NCBI GenBank assembly: GCA_902570125.1
Contig: CACFXK010000007.1
Coordinates: forward strand, 1-64,000
DNA length: 64,000 bases
DNA from: an uncultured Pelagibacteraceae bacterium
GTDB lineage: Bacteria; Pseudomonadota; Alphaproteobacteria; Pelagibacterales; Pelagibacteraceae
Reading direction: 5' to 3'
This document shows, one piece after another, positions 8,832-19,416 of the stretch. Under the pieces are notes generated by a model that saw only the letters and a program-made list of their open reading frames with translations, made no database searches and was not told where the DNA came from. Each line of letters opens with the position of its first letter. Within the stretch, counting starts at the first letter, position 1. The translations under genes and the position numbers were made by a program.

Positions 8832-10724
8832 ATGAATTTTAGAAATTTAGCTATGTGGGCGGTAATAGTAATATTGACTATTGGTCTTTACAATATGTTT
8901 AAGAACCCACAAGGCTCAATAAGTCAAAAAAATAATATAATATTTTCGGAGTTTTTAACACAAGTAGATAATGGAAGAGTTGTTCAAGTAGAGATTCAAG
9001 GTAAAAATATTAAGGGAGTAATGTCTAATGGAGAAATGTTTAATACTTATGCTCCTGATGATCCAAATTTAATTCAAAAATTAAGTGATAAAGGAGTTAG
9101 TATCTCAGCAAGCCCGTTAGAAGAGAAAATGCCATCATTATTCGGGATACTTTTATCATGGTTTCCAATGCTGCTTTTAATTGCTGTTTGGATATTCTTT
9201 ATGAGACAGATGCAAGGCGGCAAAGGTGGAGCGATGGGTTTTGGAAAATCTAAAGCAAAAATGATGAATGAAGTAAAAGGTAAAGTTACATTCAATGATG
9301 TTGCTGGAGTGGAAGAGGCTAAAGAGGAAGTTGAAGAGGTTGTAGAATTTTTAAAAGATCCCAAGAAATTTAGCAGACTTGGAGGCAAGATACCTCGTGG
9401 ATGTCTTCTTGTTGGACCTCCTGGAACCGGTAAAACTTTATTGGCAAGGGCAATAGCAGGCGAAGCTGGTGTTCCTTTCTTCACTATATCTGGTTCTGAC
9501 TTTGTTGAAATGTTTGTTGGTGTTGGAGCTTCAAGAGTTAGAGATATGTTTGAACAAGGTAAAAAGCATTCCCCATGTATAATTTTTATTGATGAGATCG
9601 ATGCGGTAGGTAGAAGTAGAGGTGCAGGCTTGGGAGGTGGTAACGACGAAAGAGAACAAACTCTTAATCAATTACTTGTTGAGATGGATGGTTTCGATAC
9701 TAATGAAGGCGTAATAATAATAGCGGCTACTAATAGACCAGATGTTCTTGATCCAGCTTTATTAAGACCTGGAAGATTTGACAGACAAGTAGTGGTCTCT
9801 AACCCTGACTTACTTGGAAGAGAAAAAATATTAAAGGTGCATGCTAAAAAAATATCAATGGCTCCAGATGTAAACTTAAGAACTGTAGCAAGAGGAACTC
9901 CTGGATTTTCTGGTGCTGATCTCGCAAACCTTGTGAATGAGGCAGCATTATTAGCTGCAAGAAAGAATAAAAGAATAGTTACTTATATGGAGTTTGAGGA
10001 AGCAAAAGACAAAGTAATGATGGGTTCTGAAAGAAGATCAATGGTAATGAGCGAGGAAGAAAAAAAACTCACTGCTTATCACGAAGCTGGTCATGCTATT
10101 GTAACTATTAATGAGAAAGCAGCATACCCTATTCACAAAGCAACAATTATACCTAGAGGAAGAGCATTGGGAATGGTAATGCAACTTCCAGAAAGAGACG
10201 AAGTATCACAAACAAGAGAGCAATTACACGCCCAAATGGCTATTGCAATGGGAGGAAGAGTTGCAGAGGAAATTATTTTTGGAGATGATAAAGTAACCAC
10301 AGGTGCTGCGAGTGACATAGAACAAGCAACAAAAAGAGCAAGAGCTATGGTGATGAGAGCAGGATTAAGCAAGGAGCTTGGTCCAGTTGCATATGGTGAA
10401 AATGAGGAAGAAGTTTTCCTAGGAAGGTCAGTTGCAAGACAACAAAATATGTCAGAAGAAACTGCAAGAAAAGTAGATGCTGAGATTAGAAAATTTGTTG
10501 ATAAAGGTTATGATAGAGCAAAAAAAGTATTAACTGAAAAAATTGATGATTTACACAAATTAGCCAAAGCTTTACTCACATATGAAACATTGTCAGGTGA
10601 AGAAATTGAGGACATAGTGAATAAAAATGTATATCCAAAAAATAAAGAGGATTTAAAAGTAGAAGAAGATGATGAAAGTTCCGCTTTAGGCTCAATGGGT
10701 TTGAAACCAAAGATTGTTCATTAA
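8832..10724 (+). CDS. ftsH: ATP-dependent zinc metalloprotease FtsH
   Basis: A 630-residue inner-membrane AAA protease. Membrane helices lie near residues 7-24 and 100-122, flanking a periplasmic domain. The AAA module has Walker A GPPGTGKT (about 195), Walker B IIFIDEID and an SRH region with [19 protein letters not shown]. The zinc protease motif HEAGH is near 417, and a third ligand Asp lies in the [10 protein letters not shown] region. It degrades misfolded membrane proteins and regulatory proteins. The hflKC pair, its usual modulators, is found at 44634-46594. Length and motifs are canonical. Confidence 0.97.
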   Translation: MNFRNLAMWAVIVILTIGLYNMFKNPQGSISQKNNIIFSEFLTQVDNGRVVQVEIQGKNIKGVMSNGEMFNTYAPDDPNLIQKLSDKGVSISASPLEEKMPSLFGILLSWFPMLLLIAVWIFFMRQMQGGKGGAMGFGKSKAKMMNEVKGKVTFNDVAGVEEAKEEVEEVVEFLKDPKKFSRLGGKIPRGCLLVGPPGTGKTLLARAIAGEAGVPFFTISGSDFVEMFVGVGASRVRDMFEQGKKHSPCIIFIDEIDAVGRSRGAGLGGGNDEREQTLNQLLVEMDGFDTNEGVIIIAATNRPDVLDPALLRPGRFDRQVVVSNPDLLGREKILKVHAKKISMAPDVNLRTVARGTPGFSGADLANLVNEAALLAARKNKRIVTYMEFEEAKDKVMMGSERRSMVMSEEEKKLTAYHEAGHAIVTINEKAAYPIHKATIIPRGRALGMVMQLPERDEVSQTREQLHAQMAIAMGGRVAEEIIFGDDKVTTGAASDIEQATKRARAMVMRAGLSKELGPVAYGENEEEVFLGRSVARQQNMSEETARKVDAEIRKFVDKGYDRAKKVLTEKIDDLHKLAKALLTYETLSGEEIEDIVNKNVYPKNKEDLKVEEDDESSALGSMGLKPKIVH

Positions 10725-10730
10725 TATTTA

Positions 10731-11783
10731 ATGCAAAAATATTACACAAGAGCGTGTAATTTTTATTATAACAAAACATCTAAAGATAAAGTAAAAAAAA
10801 AACTTTCTCTACCAATCGGCGGTAATAAATCGCACTCATTTGATTCTATTGAGATTTTTACAAGGTCTAATAAAAAAAAAATAAATATAAAAAATATAAA
10901 TAAACTTCCATCAAAAATTAAAGAAAAAGTTTTAATAGATATAAATAATATAACCAAGTCGAAAAAAATCCCCAAATTAAAATTTAATAATTTACCAATA
11001 ATTATGGGTGTTTTAAATATTACACCAGATAGTTTTTCTGATGGTGGAAAATTTAATAAAAAAGTTTCTGCTAAAAAACATATAGAAAAATTAATATTTG
11101 ATGGAGCAAAGATAATTGATGTAGGAGGTGAATCTACAAGACCAGGATCTACAGATATTCTTGAAAGAGAAGAGTGGGTGAGAGTAAATAAAGTTATGAG
11201 TTATTTAAAATATAAAAATTTTTTTGTTTCATTGGACACTAGAAAAAGTTTTATAATGAAAAAAGCTTCTAAATATAAACTAGACCTAATTAATGATGTA
11301 TCTGGCTTAAGTTATGACAAGGAGACAATTAATTTTTTAAAAAAAAGTAAATTACCTTTCGTTTTACATCACATGAAAGGTAACACTCAAACTATGCAAA
11401 AAAATCCAAGTTATAATAATGTTTTACTGGATATTTATGATTATTTTGAAAATAAGTTGAAGTTTATTAGAAAAAAAGGAATTAAACATAATCACATTAT
11501 TTTAGATCCTGGGATAGGATTTGGTAAAAATATGAAACATAATATTACCCTAATCAATCACGTTTCTATTTTTCATTCTTTAGGATTGCCAGTAATGTTG
11601 GGAATTTCTAGAAAGAAATTTATAAAAGATATATCTGGTGAAAATGATAGTAAACAAAGAATAGGTGGGACAGTGTCTTCAAGTATTTTTAGTATGTTGC
11701 AGGGAGTGCAAATACTTAGGATCCATGATGTTAATGAAGTTAATCAAGGAATAAAAGTTTTTAGAAAATTAAATTTCAACTAA
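10731..11783 (+). CDS. folP: Dihydropteroate synthase with N-terminal extension
   Basis: It joins p-aminobenzoate to hydroxymethyl-dihydropterin diphosphate in folate synthesis. The TIM-barrel domain starts near residue 89 with IMGVLNITPDSFSDGG, followed by DVGGESTRPG, INDVSG, LHHMKG and the C-terminal GISRK motif. About 85 residues rich in Lys, Asn and Ile precede the barrel; I see no known domain in them. The start at 10731 is six bases after the ftsH stop; a later start is possible because the extension is unconserved in appearance. The stop shares one base with the glmM ATG. Confidence 0.92.
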   Translation: MQKYYTRACNFYYNKTSKDKVKKKLSLPIGGNKSHSFDSIEIFTRSNKKKINIKNINKLPSKIKEKVLIDINNITKSKKIPKLKFNNLPIIMGVLNITPDSFSDGGKFNKKVSAKKHIEKLIFDGAKIIDVGGESTRPGSTDILEREEWVRVNKVMSYLKYKNFFVSLDTRKSFIMKKASKYKLDLINDVSGLSYDKETINFLKKSKLPFVLHHMKGNTQTMQKNPSYNNVLLDIYDYFENKLKFIRKKGIKHNHIILDPGIGFGKNMKHNITLINHVSIFHSLGLPVMLGISRKKFIKDISGENDSKQRIGGTVSSSIFSMLQGVQILRIHDVNEVNQGIKVFRKLNFN

Positions 11784-13114
11784 TGATAAAAAAATATTTT
11801 GGAACAGATGGCATAAGAGGAAAAGTAAATGGAAATAAAATAAATGGTGATATGTTTTTTAAGTTTGGATTAGCTGCTGGTACATATTTTAATAATCAAA
11901 AAAAAACTAAACAGATTGCAATAATTGCAAAAGACACAAGATTGTCTGGATATATGCTTGAGCCTGCTTTAGTATCTGGATTAACATCAGCTGGAATGCA
12001 CGTGTACACTTTTGGTCCATTGCCAACAAATGGGCTGGCAATGCTAACCAAAAAAATGAAATCTAACATGGGAATAATGATTACTGCATCTCACAATCCA
12101 CATGACGATAATGGTTTAAAATTGTTTGGACCAGATGGATTAAAATTATCTGATAAAATAGAAAAAAAAATAGAAAAACTAATAGATTCTAAGATATCAA
12201 AACAATTATCTAATCCAAAGATATTAGGGAGAGTTAAAAGATTAGAAAGTGGCTCAGAAAAATATATAAAAATAATAAAAAAAAATTTTCCTAAACAATT
12301 TAATTTAAGAGGTTTAAGAATTACAATCGATTGTGCTAATGGTGCTGCATATAAAGTAGGACCACAACTATTTAGATCATTGGGTGCTATAGTTCACGAA
12401 ATAGGAACTTCTCCTAATGGATTTAATATAAATTATAAATGTGGATCTACACATCCAAATAAAATTAAATATCATACAAAAAAAAACAAATCTCATATTG
12501 GAATTTCTCTAGATGGAGACGCTGATCGAATAATAATTTGCGATGAGATGGGTAAAATTGTAGATGGAGATAAGATAATAGCGATGCTTGCAGAAAGATG
12601 GAAAAGAAAAAAAATTTTAAAAGGTGGTGTTGTAGGTACTCTAATGTCTAATTATGGATTGCAAAAATTTTTTTTAAAAAATAAGATAAATTTTATAAGA
12701 TCTAAAGTCGGTGATAGATACGTTAAAGAAGCAATGCAGAAAAGTAAATTTAATTTAGGTGGAGAGCAATCTGGTCATATAATTCTTGGTAAATTTGCAA
12801 CCACCGGCGATGGTTTATTAGTTGCATTAGAAATTTTGTTTTCTATGAGAAAAGGTAAAAAAGCTAGTGAAATATTTAAAAACTTTATTCCAACTCCTCA
12901 ATTGCTTGAAAATGTTGTGGTTAAGGATAAATCTATAATAAATAGTCAAAAGTGTAAAAATGCAATTAAAAAGGCAAATATTTTAATACAAGGAAAAGGT
13001 AGGATGTTGGTAAGAAAGTCCGGAACAGAACCTGTAATAAGAATAATGTGTGAAACAGAAGATCAAACTATGCTTTCAAAGTGTATTAATATTGTAAAAA
13101 AATCAATTATTTAA
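11783..13114 (+). CDS. glmM: Phosphoglucosamine mutase
   Basis: It interconverts glucosamine-6-phosphate and glucosamine-1-phosphate for UDP-GlcNAc and so for murein and LPS. At 443 residues it has the normal length. It begins KYFGTDGIRGKVN; the phosphoserine loop is TASHNPHDDNGLK (about 100), the metal loop SLDGDADR (about 242), and the phosphate-binding loop near the end RKSGTEP. The ftsH-folP-glmM order is a conserved alphaproteobacterial arrangement. Confidence 0.96.
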   Translation: MIKKYFGTDGIRGKVNGNKINGDMFFKFGLAAGTYFNNQKKTKQIAIIAKDTRLSGYMLEPALVSGLTSAGMHVYTFGPLPTNGLAMLTKKMKSNMGIMITASHNPHDDNGLKLFGPDGLKLSDKIEKKIEKLIDSKISKQLSNPKILGRVKRLESGSEKYIKIIKKNFPKQFNLRGLRITIDCANGAAYKVGPQLFRSLGAIVHEIGTSPNGFNINYKCGSTHPNKIKYHTKKNKSHIGISLDGDADRIIICDEMGKIVDGDKIIAMLAERWKRKKILKGGVVGTLMSNYGLQKFFLKNKINFIRSKVGDRYVKEAMQKSKFNLGGEQSGHIILGKFATTGDGLLVALEILFSMRKGKKASEIFKNFIPTPQLLENVVVKDKSIINSQKCKNAIKKANILIQGKGRMLVRKSGTEPVIRIMCETEDQTMLSKCINIVKKSII

Positions 13115-13115
13115 C

Positions 13116-13928
13116 TTGAAAATTAAATCTAAAATTTTAATTATTGCTGGTTCAGACTCTTCGGGGGGTGCTGGTGTACAAGCAGATATTAAAACAGTCA
13201 CATCGCTTGGTTCATATGCTATGACAGCTATAACTGCTTTAACATCTCAAAATACAACAGGTATTAAGTCAATTGTTCCTGTGTCTAGTAGAAAAATTTC
13301 TGAACAAATTGAATTTACAACAAAAGATATAAAACCAGACGCAATAAAAATAGGAATGCTTCATTCAAAAGATGTTATAAATTCTGTGTTAAAATCACTA
13401 AATAGGATAAAAGCAAAAAAAATAATATTAGACCCTGTTATGGTGGCAAAAGGCGGAGAAAAATTAATAAATGAGCCAGCTATTAAAATTTTAAAAAATA
13501 AATTCATATCTAAGGCAGATTTAATTACACCAAATATACCTGAAACTGAAGTTCTAACTAATTCAAAGATATCAAATATCCATGATGTAATTTCAGCAGG
13601 TAAATATTTATTAGAATTAGGAGCAAAAAATGTCCTTATTAAAGGAGGTCATCTGAATACTATAAGTATTCAAGATGTATTTATTAATAAAAAAGTGACC
13701 ACTATATTTAAAAATAAGAAAATAAATACAAAAAATAGCCATGGTACTGGATGTACTCTTTCTAGTGCTATAGCTACTTATTATTCGTGTGGAAAAACTT
13801 TAAAGAAATCTTGTGAAATGGCAATTAAATATGTAAATCATTCATTAAGAACACAACCAAACTTTGGAGAAGGCCATGGTCCTGTAAACCACTTAAATAG
13901 TATTCAAATTAAAAAAATTTTTAGATGA
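13116..13928 (+). CDS. thiD: Hydroxymethylpyrimidine (phosphate) kinase
   Basis: A ribokinase-fold kinase of 270 residues that phosphorylates HMP and HMP-P for thiamine synthesis. Key motifs are [18 protein letters not shown] at the N-terminus, [10 protein letters not shown] near 105 and the anion hole/catalytic GTGCTLSSA near 210. The start is TTG, one base after the glmM stop. SAR11 strains generally lack de novo HMP synthesis but take up HMP or its precursor, so a salvage role is likely; that is inferred from the clade, not from this window. It overlaps purA by four bases. Confidence 0.93.
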   Translation: MKIKSKILIIAGSDSSGGAGVQADIKTVTSLGSYAMTAITALTSQNTTGIKSIVPVSSRKISEQIEFTTKDIKPDAIKIGMLHSKDVINSVLKSLNRIKAKKIILDPVMVAKGGEKLINEPAIKILKNKFISKADLITPNIPETEVLTNSKISNIHDVISAGKYLLELGAKNVLIKGGHLNTISIQDVFINKKVTTIFKNKKINTKNSHGTGCTLSSAIATYYSCGKTLKKSCEMAIKYVNHSLRTQPNFGEGHGPVNHLNSIQIKKIFR

Positions 13929-15217
13929 AAAATGTAGTTGTTGTAGGTTCTCAATGGGGAGATGAAGGAAAAGGCAAAATTGTTGACTGGTTGTCAAGTG
14001 AAGCTGATGTAATAGTAAGATTTCAAGGTGGGCATAATGCTGGCCATACTCTCGTAATAGATGGTCAAGTTTATAAATTAAGATTGTTGCCATCAGGAAT
14101 AGTTAGAAAAAATAAAATATCAATAATTGGGAATGGAGTGGTCGTAGATCCATGGGCATTATTAGAGGAGATTGATGAAATTAATTCTAAGAATGTAGAA
14201 GTAACCTCCAATAATTTAATCCTATCCGAGTCTGCAACACTTATATTACCATTTCACAAAGAAATGGATGAGATTAGAGAAGATGCAGCTGGAAAATCAA
14301 AAATAGGGACTACAAGAAGAGGAATAGGGCCAGCTTATGAAGATAAGGTTGGCAGAAGATCAATAAGGGTAATGGATCTTTCGTCAGAAAATAATTTAGA
14401 CAAAAGATTAGATGCAGTATTACATCATCATAATGCTATTAGAAGAGGTTTGGGAAAACCTGAATTTAAAAAAGAGCAATTAAAAAAAGATTTGTTAAGT
14501 ATTGCGCCACAAATACTTAAATTTTCACAACCTGTATGGAAAAAAATAGATGAATTCAAATCTCAGAATAAAAAAATATTATTTGAAGGAGCTCAAGGAG
14601 TTCTCTTAGATGTTGATCATGGAACCTATCCATTTGTAACATCATCTAATACAGTAGCCTCATCAGCTGCAACTGGCTCAGGATGTGGCATAAATTCTAT
14701 TAATTATGTATTAGGGATTACAAAAGCATACACTACAAGGGTTGGCGAAGGACCTTTTCCAACAGAATTAACTGATGAAATAGGTGAATTGATTGGAACC
14801 AGAGGAAAAGAGTTTGGAACTGTTACTAGTCGAAAAAGAAGATGTGGTTGGTTTGATGGAGTGCTTGTGAGACAAACTCTCAAAATTTCAGGAATTGATG
14901 GAATTGCATTAACTAAACTGGATGTTCTAGACGAACTAGATGAAATTAAAATCTGTATTGCTTATGAAATAAATGGCAAAAAATTTGATTATCTTCCTGC
15001 CTCCATTGATGATCAATTTATTGCTAAACCTATATATAAATCTTTTAAGGGATGGAAATCTTCAACTGTTGGTATTAAAAAATTTGAGGAATTACCAGAT
15101 AATGCAAAAAATTATATAAAAGAACTTGAAAAGTTTATAGAAACTAGAATTTCAAGTATTTCTACTAGCCCTGAAAGAAATGACACAATTTTAATTCAAG
15201 ATCCTTTTAACCTTTAA
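13925..15217 (+). CDS. purA: Adenylosuccinate synthetase
   Basis: A GTP-dependent enzyme that converts IMP plus aspartate to adenylosuccinate, the first committed AMP step. It has 430 residues, the standard length. The P-loop-like [17 protein letters not shown] is at the N-terminus, [10 protein letters not shown] near 36, [14 protein letters not shown] near 127 and [14 protein letters not shown] sequence ([10 protein letters not shown]) near 272. It overlaps thiD by four bases at its start and shares a TTAA tetranucleotide with the converging rpoH stop. Confidence 0.97.
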   Translation: MKNVVVVGSQWGDEGKGKIVDWLSSEADVIVRFQGGHNAGHTLVIDGQVYKLRLLPSGIVRKNKISIIGNGVVVDPWALLEEIDEINSKNVEVTSNNLILSESATLILPFHKEMDEIREDAAGKSKIGTTRRGIGPAYEDKVGRRSIRVMDLSSENNLDKRLDAVLHHHNAIRRGLGKPEFKKEQLKKDLLSIAPQILKFSQPVWKKIDEFKSQNKKILFEGAQGVLLDVDHGTYPFVTSSNTVASSAATGSGCGINSINYVLGITKAYTTRVGEGPFPTELTDEIGELIGTRGKEFGTVTSRKRRCGWFDGVLVRQTLKISGIDGIALTKLDVLDELDEIKICIAYEINGKKFDYLPASIDDQFIAKPIYKSFKGWKSSTVGIKKFEELPDNAKNYIKELEKFIETRISSISTSPERNDTILIQDPFNL

Positions 15218-16104
15218 TTTGCTGGTAGTAAGTTTTTTGACTTGGCGGAGTTAAGCATATGCTTTTGAAGTTTTTCAAAAGCTTTATTCTCGATTTGTCT
15301 AACTCTCTCTCTACTGATTTTATATTTTTTACTCAGTTCGTCTAAAGTAGTTGGCTCATCAGTTAATCTTCTAGAATATAAAATTTTTTTCTCTCTGTCA
15401 TTTAGAACTTTTATTGAGTCTTGAAGAAGATCTTTCCTCTGCTCCATTTCGTCACTTTGGGCTATTTTTAACTCGTGATCCATGTCATCATCTACTACCC
15501 AGTCTTGCCACTCATCTCCATCTTCGCCTATAGGAGCATTTAAAGATTGTTCTTTACCTGAGAGTCTTCTATTCATTGATACTACTTCAGCTTCACTTAC
15601 AGAAAGTCTTTTGGCAATATCTTCAACATGTTCTTTTCTAAGATCTCCTTCAGAACGGGGTGCTATTTGATTTTTAATTTTTTTTAGATTGAAAAAAAGT
15701 TTTTTTTGGGCTGTTGTTGTTCCTATTTTAACCAGACTCCATGATCTTAATATATATTCCTGTATTGAGGCTTTGATCCACCACATTGCATAAGTTGCAA
15801 GTCTAAAACCTTTCTCTGGTTCAAATTTTTTTACTGCTTGCATCAATCCAACATTTCCTTCAGAAATCATCTCATTAAGTGGTAGTCCATAACCTTTATA
15901 CCCCATTGCAATTTTAGCTACTAATCTAAGGTGACTAGTTACAAGTTTTTCTGCAGATTTTATATTTCCAGTTGATTTCCAATTTTTTGCTAACATATAC
16001 TCTTCCTCAGCTGCAAGCATTGGAAACTTTTTAATTTGAGCAAGATATGCTGTCAATCCACCTTCATTAGAAAGTGCAGGTAAATTATAAGTATTATTGT
16101 TCAT
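15214..16104 (-). CDS. rpoH: RNA polymerase heat-shock sigma factor RpoH (sigma32)
   Basis: A 296-residue sigma70-family factor. Regions 1.2/2 show [26 protein letters not shown], then [36 protein letters not shown]. The RpoH box is present as [13 protein letters not shown] just after region 2.4. Region 4 ends with [20 protein letters not shown]. It directs heat-shock transcription. It converges on purA with a four-base stop overlap, leaving no space for a terminator. The 47 bases between it and rluD contain an AT-rich imperfect palindrome of ATTTATTTA type. Confidence 0.95.
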   Translation of the reverse strand: MNNNTYNLPALSNEGGLTAYLAQIKKFPMLAAEEEYMLAKNWKSTGNIKSAEKLVTSHLRLVAKIAMGYKGYGLPLNEMISEGNVGLMQAVKKFEPEKGFRLATYAMWWIKASIQEYILRSWSLVKIGTTTAQKKLFFNLKKIKNQIAPRSEGDLRKEHVEDIAKRLSVSEAEVVSMNRRLSGKEQSLNAPIGEDGDEWQDWVVDDDMDHELKIAQSDEMEQRKDLLQDSIKVLNDREKKILYSRRLTDEPTTLDELSKKYKISRERVRQIENKAFEKLQKHMLNSAKSKNLLPAN

Positions 16105-16151
16105 TTGAGGTATTTATTTAATAAATAAATAAATTTTTACAATGCTTTTTG

Positions 16152-17129
16152 TTACTTGATTTTTCTAAGTTTTTTTAAAATTTTCTCTAGGTCGACCGGT
16201 AATTTTGACGAAAATTCCATTCTTTTATGATTTTTTGGATGGTTAAAACCTAATTTTTTTGCATGTAGAAATTGTCTATTAAGTCTAGCTATCATTTCTT
16301 CAAGCTCAGTGTCGATGTTTACAAATTTTTTAAATTTTTTTTTATACTTTTTGTCACCTAAAATATTATTTCCCTTATAAGACAAGTGAACTCTAATTTG
16401 ATGAGTTCTACCTGTTTCTAGTTTACATTCAACAAGGCTAAATGTTGGAATTTTATCATTTTCAAATACTTCAAGAGTTTTATAGTTAGTTAAAGCCTTT
16501 TTACCTTTTTTAAATGAGACCTCCATTATTTGTCTATTTTTCGAACTTCTTGTAATAAAACTTTCTATCCTACCGCTTTGGGGTCTAATTTTACCCCATA
16601 CTAATGCCAAATAAACTCTTGTAATTGAATGTTCAGAAAATTGTTTTGATAAATTTTCATGCGAAAAATTATTTTTAGCAATAACTATTAGACCCGAGGT
16701 ATCTTTGTCAATTCTATGTACAATTCCAGGTCTTAATTCATTTCCGATGTTTGATAAGTTATTGCCACCATAATTTATTAATGCATTTACAATTGTATTG
16801 TTATAATTTCCAGGCCCGGGGTGAATTGAAATTCCAGCAGCTTTATCAATTATAATTAAATCATTATCTTCATGAATTATATCAAGAGAATATTTATATG
16901 GTTCAAGTGTTTCTTTTTTTGGATCTGATACTTCAAAATGAATTTCATCATTAAATTTAACTCGTTTTGAGGGATCAGTAACTATAACATTATTTATTTT
17001 TAAGTTATTTTCTAAAATTAAACTTTTTACTCTGGACCTACTTAATTTAATTTTTAGATTTGATAATAAAATGTCAATTCTTAAATTTTTTTCTTTATTT
17101 TTTACTTTTATATTTATAATACTTTTCAT
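16152..17129 (-). CDS. rluD: 23S rRNA pseudouridine synthase, RluA/RluD family
   Basis: An S4 RNA-binding domain (about residues 10-70) is followed by the RluA catalytic domain with the active-site motif HRIDKDTSGLIVIAKN and the ETGRTHQIRVHL motif. The ATG at 17129 gives 325 residues; an upstream in-frame ATG at 17165 would overlap the divergent tRNA gene and is rejected. The RluD assignment, modifying 23S positions in helix 69, rests on the S4 domain and length; a close paralogue is possible. In Alphaproteobacteria rluD commonly neighbours rpoH, as here. Confidence 0.9.
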   Translation of the reverse strand: MKSIINIKVKNKEKNLRIDILLSNLKIKLSRSRVKSLILENNLKINNVIVTDPSKRVKFNDEIHFEVSDPKKETLEPYKYSLDIIHEDNDLIIIDKAAGISIHPGPGNYNNTIVNALINYGGNNLSNIGNELRPGIVHRIDKDTSGLIVIAKNNFSHENLSKQFSEHSITRVYLALVWGKIRPQSGRIESFITRSSKNRQIMEVSFKKGKKALTNYKTLEVFENDKIPTFSLVECKLETGRTHQIRVHLSYKGNNILGDKKYKKKFKKFVNIDTELEEMIARLNRQFLHAKKLGFNHPKNHKRMEFSSKLPVDLEKILKKLRKIK

Positions 17130-17150
17130 ATAAACATAGTTATACAATAT

Positions 17151-17224
17151 GCGCTTGTAGCTCAACTGGATAGAGCGCCAGATTTCGGCTCTGGAGGTTC
17201 AGGGTTCGACTCCTTGCGAGCGCA
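17151..17224 (+). tRNA. tRNA-Arg(UCG)
   Basis: The cloverleaf is complete. The acceptor pairs GCGCTTG with CGAGCGC, the D stem is GCTC/GAGC, the anticodon stem CCAGA/TCTGG encloses TTTCGGC with anticodon TCG, and the T arm contains GGTTCGACTCC. The discriminator is A; CCA is not encoded. It is transcribed away from rluD and runs toward the converging sulfotransferase-like gene. Confidence 0.95.
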
Positions 17225-17238
17225 GATCTAATAATAAA

Positions 17239-17895
17239 TTAGATTATTTTAAAAAATTTGGAATATTCTTCTAAATTAGCATTTACTTTTTTGTAATTAT
17301 TTTTATCGAATGCACCACTTCTTCTGATTTTAGATGGTAACTTCATTTTACCTTTTGAAACAAGTTGATATTTTGAGATTAAATAATGAAATAGTGCCAA
17401 ATTATTCTCATAGTTAAGGGTCTGTTCATGGTTAATGAATTCTATATTTGAAAAACTTTTGAGATAATGTATCCAAGTTTCGTACCATTCTTTATGGTAT
17501 TTTATTAAAGTATTTTTATCGTCACGTCTTATATTAACATTATGAAATTTTAAGAATTGATCAAAAAAATCTTGATCATTTCTATCTAAACTATCAATCC
17601 AAAAATTTGAGTTTTTATATAATAAGAATATTATGTATTTTTCATTGTTATATTTTTCTTTAAGTATTGGGCTTGTAGATAAAGAATGTTTATGAAGAGG
17701 ACTATTATAATTCTTGATTTTGTCAGTTGAATTAATTACCTCAATATAAAAATTTTTAACCAAAAAACTTTCTAAATAGTTGGAAAATGTCCTTTGTGGG
17801 CAAAAAATGAGAATTTTTATTATTTTTTTTTGTTTTAGTTTTAAAAAAAAAATTCCTAATTTATTCTTTATATAATCAAAATCAATTTTAGCCAT
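17239..17895 (-). CDS. Sulfotransferase-like protein (tentative)
   Basis: A 218-residue soluble protein. After a basic N-terminus it has a beta strand and a CPQRTFSNYLE motif (residues 32-42). This resembles the PAPS 5'-phosphosulfate loop of sulfotransferases (P-R-[ST]-x-[ST]-x-x-L). A later INHEQTLNYENNLALFHYLI stretch (about 153-173) resembles the end of the fold. Family placement is by eye and moderate. It lies five bases downstream of an ABC-2 permease gene in the same direction, so it may modify an exported or surface molecule. Its 3' end faces tRNA-Arg across 14 bases. Confidence 0.45.
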   Translation of the reverse strand: MAKIDFDYIKNKLGIFFLKLKQKKIIKILIFCPQRTFSNYLESFLVKNFYIEVINSTDKIKNYNSPLHKHSLSTSPILKEKYNNEKYIIFLLYKNSNFWIDSLDRNDQDFFDQFLKFHNVNIRRDDKNTLIKYHKEWYETWIHYLKSFSNIEFINHEQTLNYENNLALFHYLISKYQLVSKGKMKLPSKIRRSGAFDKNNYKKVNANLEEYSKFFKII

Positions 17896-17900
17896 AAAGC

Positions 17901-18692
17901 CTATTCTCCCATATTTATTAATGTACCCTTATTTTTTGCAGCATTAAATGAATAATAAAATAAAAAAATTGAAATTGAAAAATATAAAGCGTTCCACATA
18001 AAAGCATAATAAATGTTTTCAATGTCAACTGCTTGGTTAATTAAAATATTTCTAGCTTCCTCAAAAATATATACTAGTGGCAGCATGTAGGCTATTTTTT
18101 GAAATACCTCAGGTAATGTTTCTATTGGATAATAAATACAACCAAATGGAGCTAGTAAAAACATTGTTGACCATGCTATATTTTCAAAAGATGGACCAAA
18201 TCTAAGCAAACCAGAAGAAACCAAAATACCAAGTGTTATTCCAAAAATATAAAGACTCAGAAAAAGTAAAAATAAAAATATTCCTAAATCTAAAATAGAT
18301 ATTCCAAACAATGGAGAGGTAAGCAATATTGCTGGGACAAGACCAATCAAAGATCTTATTAATGCAGTTATAACAAGTGATGTTAAAATTTCACCAATTC
18401 TCATCGGAGCTATAAAAAGATTGGTGAAGTTTCTACTCCAAATTTCCTCTAAGAAAAGCATATTGAAACCAATACTTGTTCTAAACAAAAAATCATAAAG
18501 TATTGCACAAGTAAGAATTACACCAACAGCATTATTATAATAAGTTGTGTGATTAGCAAAAAAATTTGAGATAAATCCCCATAATGTAATTTGAATAGTA
18601 GGCCAATATACTAGATCTAATATTCTAGGAAATGATCGAGTTATCAGATAAAAATGCCTTAAAAATAAACCGTAGATTCTAATTAAACTCAC
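17901..18692 (-). CDS. ABC-2 type transporter permease
   Basis: A 263-residue integral membrane protein with about six hydrophobic segments, a cytoplasmic N-terminus (IYGLFLRHFYLITRSFPRILDLVYWP) and the SRNFTNLFIAPMRIGEIL loop typical of ABC-2 exporters of the polysaccharide/drug type. It overlaps the ATPase gene by 14 bases, so translation is coupled. The substrate is unknown. The linked sulfotransferase-like gene suggests an exported metabolite or glycan, which is inference. Confidence 0.85.
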   Translation of the reverse strand: MSLIRIYGLFLRHFYLITRSFPRILDLVYWPTIQITLWGFISNFFANHTTYYNNAVGVILTCAILYDFLFRTSIGFNMLFLEEIWSRNFTNLFIAPMRIGEILTSLVITALIRSLIGLVPAILLTSPLFGISILDLGIFLFLLFLSLYIFGITLGILVSSGLLRFGPSFENIAWSTMFLLAPFGCIYYPIETLPEVFQKIAYMLPLVYIFEEARNILINQAVDIENIYYAFMWNALYFSISIFLFYYSFNAAKNKGTLINMGE

Positions 18693-19416
18693 TTTTGCTC
18701 CTAGATAATTTTAAAAAAACTTCTTCTAAATTTGTTCTTCCATGCTTTGTGATTAAATCATCAGGTGTACCTTGGTCTACAATTTCGCCATTTTTCATCA
18801 TAAGTACAGATTTGCACAAACGTGTTACCTCATTCATATTGTGGGAAGCTAAAAGTATTGAGATTTTTTTTTCTTTTCTATATTCTTCTAAAAAAGTCCT
18901 AACAAAATCACCGACTTCCGGGTCTAAAGAAGCAGTAGGCTCATCAAGAAGCAGGACTTTAGGTTCATTAATTAATGCTTTAGCTAAACTTACTCTATTT
19001 TTTTGTCCAGATGAGAGTTCCCCAGTTATACTGTCTAATAATTCACCAATTCTTAATTTTTCTGATAGATATTCTATTCGCTCTTTTATGTTCTTAACTT
19101 TATAAAGTTTTGAATAAACATATAAATTTTGCTTCACAGTAAGTTTTTTTGGTAATTCAATATAAGGTGATATAAAATTGATCATTTCAAGAATTTGTAT
19201 TCTATTTTCTTCAAGTATGAGGTTATTGATAAATATTTGTCCACTTGTGGGTTTTAGCAACCCAAGTAACATCCCAATGGTTGTTGTTTTTCCAGATCCA
19301 TTGGGACCTAACAAGCCCAGAATTTCGTTTTCTTCAACATTAAATGTAATACCTTTAACTGCCTCTTTTTTTCCATAGTTCTTTTTTATATTCTTAACTT
19401 CAATTAAATTTTTCAT
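18679..19416 (-). CDS. ABC transporter ATP-binding protein (ABC-2 exporter)
   Basis: A 245-residue ATPase. Walker A is GPNGSGKTT (about 36), the Q loop lies near NFISPYIELP, the signature is LSSGQKNRVSLAKAL (about 135), Walker B is VLLLDEPTASLDP, and the H loop is LLASHNMNEV. It energises the adjacent permease. It belongs to the DrrA/CcmA-like group that pairs with single ABC-2 permeases. Its ATG overlaps the end of the Sua5-type gene by four bases. Confidence 0.92.
   Translation of the reverse strand: MKNLIEVKNIKKNYGKKEAVKGITFNVEENEILGLLGPNGSGKTTTIGMLLGLLKPTSGQIFINNLILEENRIQILEMINFISPYIELPKKLTVKQNLYVYSKLYKVKNIKERIEYLSEKLRIGELLDSITGELSSGQKNRVSLAKALINEPKVLLLDEPTASLDPEVGDFVRTFLEEYRKEKKISILLASHNMNEVTRLCKSVLMMKNGEIVDQGTPDDLITKHGRTNLEEVFLKLSRSKSEFN

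Noticed and set aside
17129..17165. Upstream ATG (17165) for rluD
   Set aside because: It would place the coding region across the start of the divergent tRNA-Arg; ATG 17129 gives the normal S4-domain start.
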